A stretch of 64,000 nt of DNA from Clostridia bacterium (GTDB lineage Bacteria; Bacillota; Clostridia; Oscillospirales; UBA644), in contig JAFRTE010000022.1 in NCBI GenBank assembly GCA_017427285.1, forward strand, positions 62,001 through 126,000, in the 5' to 3' direction. The position numbers and the translations under genes are program-made. Below the pieces are notes generated by a model that was not told the DNA's origin, did no database searches, and saw only the letters and a program-made list of their open reading frames with translations. Below, in pieces: positions 42,004-50,400 of this stretch (position 1 is its first letter; every line of letters begins with the position of its first letter).

Positions 42004-42338
42004 GAACAAGCGATCACTACGTTCAAGTCAAAGTTACCGCCGAAGAGAAAGCGCGGTTTCTTCAGACGGTAAAAGCGTGTCGGCACACCGAAAAGACGGC
42101 ACTTATAAAAATGCTTTAGGGCGACACGCTTCGTGAGTATCCTCCCGAAGGTATTAACGACGTGTTTCATCAGCTTGGTAAGATTTCCGTCAACGCCGCA
42201 TTTATGTCTAAAAAAATATCGGACGAGGTGAAAACCGAGTTGTTCTGGCGCTATAAATCTTTTGACCAGTATATCCAGCTCGTAAAACGCGCGATGATCT
42301 ATATCGCCGTATGCGGTATTGACACCGAAGCGGAGTAA
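42000..42338 (+). pseudogene. Small mobilization-linked gene with an amber codon
   Basis: ATG 42000 overlaps the mobC stop. The frame reads MRTSDHYVQVKVTAEEKARF, is interrupted by TAG at 42117-42119 after LIKML, and continues in the same frame as GDTLREYPPEGINDVFHQLG and SVNAAFMSKKI to TAA 42338. It totals about 112 codons and resembles MobC-like relaxosome proteins in size and in the FHQLGKISVN segment. One base change (TAG from CAG or similar) explains the break. TAG ends other genes here (repA), so recoding is unlikely. Confidence 0.6.
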
Positions 42339-42370
42339 AAAACGAAAAACAAGGAAAAGGAGATTGAAAA

Positions 42371-43315
42371 ATGAGTAAAGTTAAAAAGATTGACCTCGGA
42401 ATGAACTATTACGATGAACTGTTCATGACCGACGCGGAGCGGGCGGAAAACAGGCTGCCGAAGATCTACGACGTTCCGCTGTCGGAGATCGACGATTTCC
42501 CGGAGCACCCCTACCGGGTGCTGGACGACGATGACTTGAAGGAATTGGAGGAGTCGATCAGAGATCGGGGCGTCATTACGCCTGCATTAATCCGCAGAAA
42601 GGAAAACGGGAGGTACGAGTTGATATCCGGTCATAGGCGCAAACGCGCCTGCGAAAAGTTGGGATTGCTTTCGATGAGGTGCGAAGTGGTTGATATCAGC
42701 CGGGACGAGGCGATCATCCTGATGGTGGACAGCAACAGTCAGCGGTCACAGATCTCGCCCTGCGACAAAGGACGGGCGTACAAGATGCGGCTGGATGCCA
42801 TGAACCGTCAGGGAAAGCGCACCGACTTGAAATTCAGCCCACTTGGCCAAAAGTTAAAGCCGGTGAATTCGAGAGATGAATTAGCGGCCTCTGTAAACGA
42901 CAGCCCGCGGCAGATCGCACGGTTTATCCGTCTGACTTATCTGACCCCCGAGCTTCAGCAGTTTGTGGATGAGGGAAAAATCAAGATCAACCCCGCCGTG
43001 GAGCTTTCGTATCTCGACGAAGAGGCACAGCGGGACGTTGTGGATCTGATCGACAAGACCGAGTCGTTCCCGTCGCACAGCCAAACGATCAGGATGCACA
43101 AAGCGTTTGAGGAAGGCAAACTTGACTATAACGCCATCAGTATAATTATGCGGGATCCGGAATCCAACCAACGGAAAAAGCTTTCGATTCCGGCTGAACG
43201 TCTGGAAGGTTTGATCCCGAAGAATTGTTCCCACGAGCAGCAGGAGGACTATATCGTCAAAGCGCTCGAGCATTATCAGAAATATCTGCGCAAGCAGAGA
43301 GAAAACGCAAGATAA
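42371..43315 (+). CDS. ParB/RepB-like partition protein
   Basis: The product is 314 residues; AAAAGGAG precedes the ATG. The ParB nuclease-like fold is visible at residues 35-110: IDDFPEHPYRVLDDDDLKEL, SIRDRGVITPALIRRKENG, YELISGHRRKRACEKLGL. DNA-binding helices follow (NDSPRQIARFIRLTYLTPEL). In this element family the protein lies between the mobilization genes and excisionase/integrase and has no ParA partner. It may aid maintenance of the excised form or act as a regulator. A diverged C-terminal copy remains at 20273. Confidence 0.88.
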   Translation: MSKVKKIDLGMNYYDELFMTDAERAENRLPKIYDVPLSEIDDFPEHPYRVLDDDDLKELEESIRDRGVITPALIRRKENGRYELISGHRRKRACEKLGLLSMRCEVVDISRDEAIILMVDSNSQRSQISPCDKGRAYKMRLDAMNRQGKRTDLKFSPLGQKLKPVNSRDELAASVNDSPRQIARFIRLTYLTPELQQFVDEGKIKINPAVELSYLDEEAQRDVVDLIDKTESFPSHSQTIRMHKAFEEGKLDYNAISIIMRDPESNQRKKLSIPAERLEGLIPKNCSHEQQEDYIVKALEHYQKYLRKQRENAR

Positions 43316-43337
43316 GAAAGGTTAAAAAGGTGTGTTT

Positions 43338-43451
43338 ATGAAAAAATCGGTTCCGTTTATCGGAGCCGGGAAAGAACAGATTTCATTTATTCGTGTCAAC
43401 ATGGTTCTTTGCTTCGGCAAAAAAACGGTCAGAGGGGGTGGTCTTCTGTGA
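43338..43451 (+). CDS. 37-residue leader peptide before excisionase
   Basis: The frame begins MKKSVPFIGAGKEQISFIRV and ends GGGLL; its TGA overlaps the GTG start of the excisionase gene (GTGA). A homologous start (MRKTVPMTGAKKEQ) occurs at 20585 in the older element, and the differences include conservative replacements, which supports real coding. Coupled translation of a short leader into an excisionase suggests a control step. No function is known. Confidence 0.55.
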   Translation: MKKSVPFIGAGKEQISFIRVNMVLCFGKKTVRGGGLL

Positions 43452-43675
43452 CAAAGGCAGAGATAAAAGACTTGTATAAGCTGATGTTCACGGAGTATCC
43501 GGATATCGTCGACGCGGAGCAGCTCGGCAAAATGCTCGGCGGCGTCAGCGTAAAAACGGTGTACCGGCTTTTGAAAAAGGGGACCATCAAGAGTCTGCAC
43601 GTGGGCAGAGAGTACAGGATCCCGAAGGTTTTCGTTATCGAATATATGACCGACCTCGAAAAATCCGGTGCGTAA
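43448..43675 (+). CDS. Excisionase-family DNA-binding protein
   Basis: The start is GTG 43448 with GAGGGGGTGG before it. The product is 75 residues with a MerR/Xis-type winged helix: YPDIVDAEQLGKMLGGVS, VKTVYRLLKKGTIKSLHV, GREYRIPKVFVIEYM. It lies just upstream of the integrase gene and presumably directs excisive recombination. It may also bind the palindrome at 43698-43723 overlapping the integrase promoter (inference). Confidence 0.85.
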   Translation: MTKAEIKDLYKLMFTEYPDIVDAEQLGKMLGGVSVKTVYRLLKKGTIKSLHVGREYRIPKVFVIEYMTDLEKSGA

Positions 43676-43687
43676 AACCTCGCACAC

Positions 43688-43723
43688 TTGCCGTCGGCGC
43701 GGACAGGTGCTATACTGTCCGCG
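43688..43723 (+). promoter_or_regulatory. Integrase promoter overlapped by a palindrome
   Basis: TTGCCG (43688-43693) and TATACT (43711-43716) are spaced 17 bp. A perfect 9-bp inverted repeat, CGCGGACAG (43698-43706) and CTGTCCGCG (43715-43723), spans the -10. It could be an operator for the excisionase or ParB-like protein, or an RNA hairpin in transcripts coming from upstream. Confidence 0.55.
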
Positions 43724-43733
43724 TCGATGGCAG

Positions 43734-44960
43734 ATGAATACAAGCTACACGAAAGGAGTTTATTATTATGGTAGCAGGACATCTGCGAGAAAAGACGGAT
43801 ATTATCATATCGTCTTGAGTTATATCGATGAGAACGGGAAGCGGCAGACGCCGTCCCGTTCCACGAAACTGCCCGTAAAGGGCAACAAAAAGCGGGCGGA
43901 GGCGATGCTCGTACAAGCCCGCGAAGAGATGGAGGAAAAATTGAAATACCGCGTTCGCTGTAAAAGCAGCGGTATGACGATCCTGCCGGACAAGGTGCGA
44001 TTTACTGATTTTCTTATCGACTGGCTTGATATGATGAAAACGAGCGTTGAAGCGACGACGTTTGCAGCTTATGAAATGACGGTCAAAAACAAGATCATCC
44101 CGTATTTCGACGGCAGATTTCCGAATCTGCTTTTGCAGGACGTCACGCCCAAACACATTCAGGATTACTACACCTATGAAATGAAGGTGTGCGGCGTTTC
44201 CGCAAACACGGTGATCCACCGTCACGCCAACATCCGCAAGGCGCTTCAGTATGCTTATAAGACCGGACAGATCGACAGCAACCCCGCCGATAAGATCCAG
44301 CGCCCGAAGAAAATCAGGTTTGAATCAAAGCCGTACAACCAGGCTGAACTTGACGCGCTTTTCAAAGCGGTAAAGGGTACCGATCTGGAACTCGGCGTGA
44401 TCCTTGCGGCGTTTTACGGTCTGAGAAGGGGCGAAGCGGTCGGGCTGAAGTGGGACGCTATCGACTTTGATAACAAAACGATCTCGATTCGTCACACGGT
44501 CACGCAGGCGAGTATCGACGGCAAAAGCACGATCATTGAAAAGGATCGCACAAAGACGCAGTCTTCAAACCGTAGTCTGCCGTTGGTGCCTCCGTTTGAG
44601 AAGCTTCTGCATCTTATGAAGCAGCAGCAGGATCTGAATAAGAAACTCTGCGGGGATTGCTACAACTACGATTACGAGGATTATATCTACGTCAATCCGA
44701 TGGGCGAACGTGTGAAGCCCGGCTATCTGACGCAGGCGTTCCCGGCGTTTCTTGAAAATCACGGGATGCGCCGCATCCGCTTCCACGATCTGCGTCATTC
44801 CTGCGCGACCCTGCTTTATGCAAACGGCGTGGCGCTCAAGGATATTCAGGAGTGGCTCGGTCACAGCGACATTTCCACGACGAGCAACATTTACACGCAT
44901 CTTGACTTCAATTCCAAGGTGGCGTCCGCGCAGGCGATCATGGGTTTCTTCCCGGAATAA
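43734..44960 (+). CDS. Tyrosine integrase, tRNA-Leu specific; 5' end apparently frameshifted
   Basis: The body is a complete tyrosine recombinase: SAM-like core-binding domain (about residues 90-180) and catalytic domain with GLRRGEAVGLKW (Arg I), FHDLRHSCATLLYANG (H-x-x-R), WLGHSDISTTSNIYTH (His, nucleophile Tyr). Relatives begin M(V)AGHLREK-GYYHIVL. That start exists at ATG 43768 with GAAAGGAG, but it is one frame off, and the frames join if one base is missing near 43790-43797. The in-frame ATG 43734 used here has no ribosome binding site. The gene ends next to the tRNA-Leu gene, its evident target. Confidence 0.82.
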   Translation: MNTSYTKGVYYYGSRTSARKDGYYHIVLSYIDENGKRQTPSRSTKLPVKGNKKRAEAMLVQAREEMEEKLKYRVRCKSSGMTILPDKVRFTDFLIDWLDMMKTSVEATTFAAYEMTVKNKIIPYFDGRFPNLLLQDVTPKHIQDYYTYEMKVCGVSANTVIHRHANIRKALQYAYKTGQIDSNPADKIQRPKKIRFESKPYNQAELDALFKAVKGTDLELGVILAAFYGLRRGEAVGLKWDAIDFDNKTISIRHTVTQASIDGKSTIIEKDRTKTQSSNRSLPLVPPFEKLLHLMKQQQDLNKKLCGDCYNYDYEDYIYVNPMGERVKPGYLTQAFPAFLENHGMRRIRFHDLRHSCATLLYANGVALKDIQEWLGHSDISTTSNIYTHLDFNSKVASAQAIMGFFPE

Positions 44961-45026
44961 GAGCGCGAGGTCGATTTGAAGGTCGGAAGACCGGAAATAT
45001 CGAAATCGGGTTCCCGCTATCAGCAT

Positions 45027-45064
45027 AAAAAAGCCCGGAAGCCTTGATTTATAAGGCTTCCGGG
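45027..45064 (-). terminator. tRNA-Leu terminator
   Basis: On the - strand a 12-bp stem (45064-45053 with 45045-45034, core CCCGGAAGCCTT) with a 7-nt loop is followed by six T. It lies directly behind the tRNA CCA end and is supplied by the element. Confidence 0.88.
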
Positions 45065-45065
45065 G

Positions 45066-45120
45066 TGGTGCCGGTGGCGGGGGTCGAACCCGCACGGTAT
45101 TGCTACCACCGGATTTTGAG
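45066..45120 (-). repeat. att site within tRNA-Leu (right end of the element)
   Basis: This is the 55-bp copy of 20811-20865 and forms the 3' half of the functional tRNA. The crossover lies within this segment, as usual for integrases that use the anticodon or T-loop region of a tRNA. Confidence 0.85.
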
Positions 45121-45152
45121 TCCGGGACGTCTGCCAATTCCATCACACCGGC
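45066..45152 (-). tRNA. tRNA-Leu (anticodon CAA)
   Basis: The 87-nt gene folds as a class II tRNA. Acceptor GCCGGTG pairs with CACCGGC, the D-arm contains TGGAATTGGCAGA, the anticodon arm is CCGGA-CTCAAAA-TCCGG with anticodon CAA, a long variable arm follows, and the T-arm is GCGGG-TTCGACC-CCCGC. CCA is encoded. The 3' half is element-derived and the 5' half chromosomal. Transcription probably starts at the promoter 45440-45468 and first passes two tRNA-derived repeat units. Confidence 0.93.
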
Positions 45153-45167
45153 AAGTATTAAATTTTT

Positions 45168-45420
45168 GATTTTGAGTCCGGGACGGTGCGAAGCAGCGAT
45201 TCGGTAGTGAATGACAGTCCGGTGGACTGTCAGAGCCGTAGCGGGACCGAGCCCGCAGGCGAGAAGCCAATTCCATCACACCGGCAAGTATTAAATTTTT
45301 GATTTTGAGTCCGGGACGGTGCGAAGCAGCGATACGGTAGTGAATGACAGTCCGGTGGACTGTCAGAGCCGTAGCGGGACCGAGCCCGCAGGCGAGAAGC
45401 CAATTCCATCACACCGGCAA
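45168..45420 (-). repeat. Two tandem 133-bp units made of tRNA-Leu 5' halves with a D-loop insertion
   Basis: Unit 1 (45168-45300) and unit 2 (45301-45420, slightly shorter) are nearly identical. On the - strand each reads GCCGGTGTGATGGAATTGG, then about 80 bp of foreign sequence containing the perfect hairpin GACAGTCC-N3-GGACTGTC, then the anticodon-arm word CCCGGACTCAAAATC. There the tRNA similarity ends at about the att boundary, followed by AAAAATTTAATACTT. They lack any T-arm and so cannot be tRNAs. Confidence 0.85.
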
Positions 45421-45439
45421 ATTGTTTTTTACTTAGCGT

Positions 45440-45468
45440 AGTATACCATATTTCCTTGTTAAAATCAA
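45440..45468 (-). promoter_or_regulatory. Probable tRNA-Leu promoter
   Basis: On the - strand TTGATT (45468-45463) and TATACT (45445-45440) are spaced 17 bp. It lies upstream of both repeat units, so the tRNA precursor would contain them. Confidence 0.65.
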
Positions 45469-45529
45469 GAGTAAAATGTTGAACATTTAAAAAAGTTTCC
45501 CGAAAACCCGAATATTTTTCTTTCGTCCG

Positions 45530-45558
45530 TTGACTTTTTTTCAATGTAATGGTATAAT
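45530..45558 (+). promoter_or_regulatory. Promoter of the arabinofuranosidase gene
   Basis: TTGACT (45530-45535) and TATAAT (45553-45558) are spaced 17 bp and lie 28 bp before ATG 45586. No operator was recognised. Confidence 0.75.
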
Positions 45559-45585
45559 TCAGAAAAAAACGGCGGGGTAAAGTGT

Positions 45586-47415
45586 ATGAATGAACATTTT
45601 GTTAATTTAAACGGCTACAGCTTCGGCAAAGTATCCCCTTTTTTATTCGGCAACAATCTTGAACATACGCGTTCAAGCATTTACAGGGGACTTTCCGCGC
45701 AGATGCTCAGAAACAGGAAGTTTTCCGGCAAGCCGTCCGTAATGGAAGGCGTTGCGAGCGAATGGTTTCTTATCGGAGACAGAACTTACGCAATAATCGG
45801 CGCTCCTTATGCTCATCACGATAAAGAACATTATCATATGCACAGGTCTCTCGAAACCGGCGCACAGCAGCTCATGTGCTGCGACAGCGGTAAAGAGGGC
45901 GGTTTCGGTCAGCACGGAATAGATATTTCCGATAAAGAGACCTATCTTTTCGCGGTTGTCGCAAAATGCGAAGAGGACGTTGAGATAACGGTAAGTCTTA
46001 CAGACAGGTACGCAAAAAAAACTTATGCCGAAAAAAAGATCGTGATATCCGGCGGCGACGAATGGAAAAGATACGAAACGGAAATTAAAAGCGATGAAAG
46101 CGACTGCGACGCGTCCCTTCGTCTCGTTTTCAAAAAGCGCGTCTGCCTTTGCATAGGCAGCATGTCGCTTATAAACAAAGACAATTTCCGCGGCATGAGA
46201 AAAGACGTTGTCGCCCTTATGAAGGAAATGGGCATTAAGATCCTTCGCTGGCCGGGAGGCAATTTTGCGGGAGAATACAACTGGTTTGACGGACTTCTGC
46301 CCGTGGACGAACGCTCTCCGCTGCGCTCATACGATCCGATAGAAACTCAGCCGCACTCGATGGGCTTTGACGGTCACGAGATAAATACGGACGATTTTAT
46401 AGCTCTTTGCCGCGAAATAGGCGCCGAGCCGTTTATAACTATAAATCCCACATGGTCAACGCCCGAAGAAAATGCGGCGTGGGTAGAATACTGCAACGGC
46501 GACGAAACAACGCAATACGGCAAAATCAGAGCGGAAAGAGGTTACAGAGAGCCGTATAACGTTAAATACTGGTCTTTGGGCAACGAATTCGGCTACGGAC
46601 ATATGGAAGGAGACAACACGGCGAAAGGATACGCCCGTCTCGCAAGAAAACAGGCGGAAAAAATGCTTGAAGTCTGCCCCTCGCTTATTCTCTGCTCCTC
46701 GGGCCCGCACCCGAACAAGGAATGGGTTGACGATGCCGCAATACCGCTTTCGGATACAGTCGAATACGTTTCATACCATACGTATTCCCACGAACCGATT
46801 TACACAAAAGCGGAAAAAATCGAAAAGGAGTATCTTTCCGGGCTTGAAAACGTTAAAAACGCAAGAAAATGTATGATTACCCTGCGCGAATATCTCGGAG
46901 ATCACAAAGTACGCATCTCCTTTGACGAGTGGAACCTCTGGTATGCGTGGTACAGAAAATCGGGTATCCCCGACGGGATGCACGCCGCAATGATGATGAA
47001 TATGATTATCGGTCAGTCTCCACTTTCGGACGTAGGGATAGCGTGCAATTTCGAGGCGGTTAACGAAGGCGCGATAAAAGTATATCCCCATAAAGCGGAG
47101 CTTACCGCAACGGGAAAGATGATAAAGCTTTTTACGGCGCATATGAACGGCGAACTTCTTTATTCGGACGACAACGTTACCGTTACCCGAAAGGACGGCG
47201 TTAAAACCGTTACCGCAATAAACGAATCAGCCCGCGAAAGCGTAAAATTCAGCATGAATTTCGGCGGGGAATACGCCGAAGCGAAAGTATTTGAGGGTAA
47301 AGAGCTTATGCCCGTTTCCGATTTTGAAGAAAGGGAGCTTTGCGTTTCAGCAAAAAAAGACTCGCTTTCGTTTGAGCTCGAACCGCTCTCCGCAGCGATA
47401 ATCAGAATCAAATAA
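45586..47415 (+). CDS. GH51 alpha-L-arabinofuranosidase
   Basis: The product is 609 residues with no signal peptide, so it acts in the cytoplasm on imported arabino-oligosaccharides. GH51 marks: LRWPGGNFAGEYNWFDG (about 223), acid/base glutamate in YWSLGNEFGYGH (about 334) and nucleophile glutamate in ISFDEWNLWYAW (about 447). A C-terminal beta domain ends LSAAIIRIK. It releases terminal L-arabinose from arabinan or arabinoxylan fragments. It is monocistronic between its own promoter and a terminator, and it is the first core gene beyond the element. Confidence 0.93.
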   Translation: MNEHFVNLNGYSFGKVSPFLFGNNLEHTRSSIYRGLSAQMLRNRKFSGKPSVMEGVASEWFLIGDRTYAIIGAPYAHHDKEHYHMHRSLETGAQQLMCCDSGKEGGFGQHGIDISDKETYLFAVVAKCEEDVEITVSLTDRYAKKTYAEKKIVISGGDEWKRYETEIKSDESDCDASLRLVFKKRVCLCIGSMSLINKDNFRGMRKDVVALMKEMGIKILRWPGGNFAGEYNWFDGLLPVDERSPLRSYDPIETQPHSMGFDGHEINTDDFIALCREIGAEPFITINPTWSTPEENAAWVEYCNGDETTQYGKIRAERGYREPYNVKYWSLGNEFGYGHMEGDNTAKGYARLARKQAEKMLEVCPSLILCSSGPHPNKEWVDDAAIPLSDTVEYVSYHTYSHEPIYTKAEKIEKEYLSGLENVKNARKCMITLREYLGDHKVRISFDEWNLWYAWYRKSGIPDGMHAAMMMNMIIGQSPLSDVGIACNFEAVNEGAIKVYPHKAELTATGKMIKLFTAHMNGELLYSDDNVTVTRKDGVKTVTAINESARESVKFSMNFGGEYAEAKVFEGKELMPVSDFEERELCVSAKKDSLSFELEPLSAAIIRIK

Positions 47416-47431
47416 TACGACGCATAAAATT

Positions 47432-47467
47432 ACGGACAAGGCACAAAATACCTTGTCCGTCTTTTTT
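47432..47467. terminator. Bidirectional terminator after GH51 gene
   Basis: ACGGACAAGG (47432-47441) pairs with CCTTGTCCGT (47451-47460), followed by CTTTTTT. It separates the + strand GH51 gene from the converging - strand ABC transporter gene. Confidence 0.88.
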
Positions 47468-47471
47468 ATCT

Positions 47472-50400
47472 TTATTCCGTTCGCAGCGCCACAACGGGGT
47501 CTTTTTTCGCCGCGCTTCTCGACGGTATTATGCCCGATATCAGAGTTAAAAGCACGCTTATCAAAACAAGGATCACCGCCGCGGGTATTGGCAGCACCGC
47601 CTTCAGCGCCGCAATTCCCGTAAGAGCGTAAAGTATGAAATTCAGCGGAATGCAGAGGATATACGTTACAAGCACTCCGAGAAGGCCCGCGGTAAAGCCG
47701 ATAATCACGGTTTCGGCGTTAAACAGACTTGAAACGTCTTTTTTCGACGCGCCTATCGCCCTTAAAATGCCGATCTCCTTCGTCCTTTCCTGAACTGAAA
47801 TGAGAGTTATGACTCCTATCATTATAGAAGATACAACGAGCGAAATGGCAACGAAAGCCACGAGTACATATGTTATCGCATTTATTATGGTTGATATCGA
47901 GGACATCATAAGTCCTACGTAGTCAACGTAATGTATCCTTTCAAGGTCATCGACCGTGCTGTTGTATTCGGCGATGCAGTCTTCTATAATATCCTTGTTT
48001 GCAAACGTTGAAGCGTAAAGATTTACCGAAGAAGGGTCGTCGAGATAAACGCAGCCGAGTTTTATGAGGTTTTCTTCATATGTTTTATCCGAAAAAACGA
48101 GGACCTCGTCGTGATAAAGCGCGCACTGTTCGGTCGTATAGTCCGGCAGAGCAAAATCGAGAGCGGCGGCAAGCTGCTCGGACGTCATGCCCGAAAGGGA
48201 CTGTCTTACCTGCGCGGAGATCTGTTGCGCCGCCTGCGCCCTTGCCATATCCTCAAAAAGCCCGAAAAGATCGTCGTCGCTCATCTGCGAAAGATAATCT
48301 TCTATCTCTTCCTGAGACATGCTCATCTGCTCCGTCATTGAAGCAATCAAAACAGACTCTATTTTTTCTCTCGTAATTCCGTTCATCGCGGCGTCAACGG
48401 CAGCTGAGAGCTGTTCTTCGGTAGGAATCGCCATAATTTCAACGTATGCCGACGCTTTTTTCTCGGTGTCAAGACCGTCGATATAATTTCTGAAGGACTC
48501 TTCTTTTTCTTCGTCCGTCATCCTTCCGTTGTTTTCACGGAAAGGAAGTCCCGTAAAAATATCGGTATCGGGAGACTCCGTCTGTGCTTTTACGGTTTCG
48601 GACTCATGCGCTTTTTCGATTATGTATTCTGTAAGCTTCGACGTATACGCAAGCGAACCGGTAAGCATTGACGCCACGGCGTTTTCGTCCGGACGGATTA
48701 TACCCGAAACTCTGAGGGTAAGCCCTTTGTCGTAAAGATAGCGGACTCCCGCGTCGGTAGAGCGAAGATCTACGTAAGTACCCGATAATTCGTCGTAAGT
48801 ATAGCAATCGCAGCTTAATACAACTCTGTATTCCTTTGCGCAGATCTCTTCGTAAGACCAGCTTTGCAGCGACGTGTCTATCTGCGTTCCCTTAGATACT
48901 GCGTCGAATATCTCGTCCATTTCCGCTTCGGTTTTGAGTCCGAGAGCAAAAAGCGAAAGATCGTCTATCTCGTTGTTTTCGTCAAGCACGACAACTATTT
49001 CGTCATATTCGTCGGGCCATGTGCCGTAAACGAGCTCATACTGTCCTTCAAGTATCGGGTTTATCGCTTTTCCGTTGTCGCCCGAAAGCATTTCCTGCCA
49101 GAGTCGCGATCTGCCGCCGGTCTGAGCGGAAGTAAAAAGGGAAAGCAAGGAATTGCCCGAGGTAAAAGAGGAAGCGGATGAGCGCGAGGACGCGAAGTTT
49201 GAACCGTAGTTTTTCGCAAGCGCCTGCGAAAAGAGCTTTCCCGTATCGGAAACGACTATCTCGCCGTCAACGTTTTTGGTGTAAACCGTTAAATCAACGT
49301 CGTAAGTATACCTTATGCCGCTGAGCGCCTCCGAAAGACTGCTTTCTTCGTCCGCTTTTTTCTCTTCGATATATTTGCGGAACGATTTAAGATCGTTTTC
49401 GGTGGTTTCTATATTGTTTATCGCATTGAGCATGTCAAACATTGCGGATTTCGAGTAAACGGCATCTTTTCCGTGGTCTTTGCTTTCATCGTTTACCGCG
49501 CCCATAAAAGTCTGCATCAGAGTGCCGAGATCGATAGTCGTTGCTTCGATCGTAATCGGATACGACGAGAGAGTATCTTCCTGCACGGCGTTTATATACG
49601 ACGTCATACCGTTTGAGGCGGCGAAGATCAGAGCTATGCCTATTATGCCTATCGAACCCGCAAACGCAGTTAAAACCGTCCTTCCTTTTTTTGTAAACAG
49701 ATTTTTCAGTGAAAGACCGAACGACGTTGCAAACGACATCGAGGGCTTTTTTACCTTCTTTGACGCCGCGTTTTTTTCAGCGTCCGCTTTTTCGAGTGTC
49801 GTTTTTTCTTCGTCCGTTACGGGTTTTGAGTCATCCGTAATAACGCCGTCAAGCATGCGGACTATTCTCGTTGAATACTGTTCGGCAAGCTCTGCGTTGT
49901 GCGTTACCATGACGACGAGGCGGCTTTCCGATACTTTTTTAAGTATCTGCATTACCTGAACGCTCGTTTCCGAGTCGAGCGCGCCCGTCGGCTCGTCCGC
50001 CAGAATTATATCGGGGTTGTTTACAAGCGCCCTAGCTATGGCAACTCTCTGCATCTGTCCTCCGGACATTTCGTTGGGACGTTTTTTCAGCTGATCGCCC
50101 AGTCCGACCTCTTCGAGCGCTTTTTTCGCGCGTTGTCTGCGTTCGGATTTCGATACGCCGGACAGAGTAAGCGCAAGCTCGACGTTCTGGAGGACCGTCT
50201 GATGCGGGATAAGATTGTACGTCTGAAATACGAAGCCGACAGAGTGGTTTCTGTAGCTGTCCCAGTCTCTGTCTCTGTAATTCTTCGTGGAAACGCCGTT
50301 TATTATAAGATCTCCGTCCGAATATTGGTCAAGACCGCCTATTATGTTTAGCATCGTTGTTTTTCCGCAGCCCGAAGGACCGAGGACCGAAACGAATTCG

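Larger units (their letters stand above)
20866..45120 (+). mobile_element. Integrative (mobilizable) element in tRNA-Leu with defence cargo
   Basis: The 24.3-kb element is bounded by the 55-bp tRNA-Leu repeats. Backbone genes cluster at the right: RepA-like ATPase, MobC, ParB, excisionase, integrase. Two excisionase-like HTH genes are at the left. The middle carries the CoiA-UvrD gene, TnpV/DUF6809, Hachiman, a HEPN protein, type I restriction, a DUF4143 ATPase and decayed genes. No relaxase or conjugation genes are seen, so transfer would need help in trans, or the element has lost mobility. The integrase 5' end appears frameshifted. Confidence 0.8.

Noticed and set aside
6425..42119. Possible TAG or TGA recoding, given in-frame stops at 6425, 36461 and 42117
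   Set aside because: Intact genes here end normally with TAG (repA) and TGA (many), and core genes contain no internal stops, so these are point lesions in decaying accessory genes.
20866..45120. Prophage
   Set aside because: There are no capsid, terminase, portal, tail or lysis genes; the integrase, MobC, RepA and ParB genes point to an integrative mobilizable element.
45230..45544. A 104-codon open frame on the - strand over the tRNA-derived repeats
   Set aside because: It translates the tandem repeat units and has no ribosome binding site; its composition is low-complexity R/S/P. It is a by-product of the repeats, not a gene.
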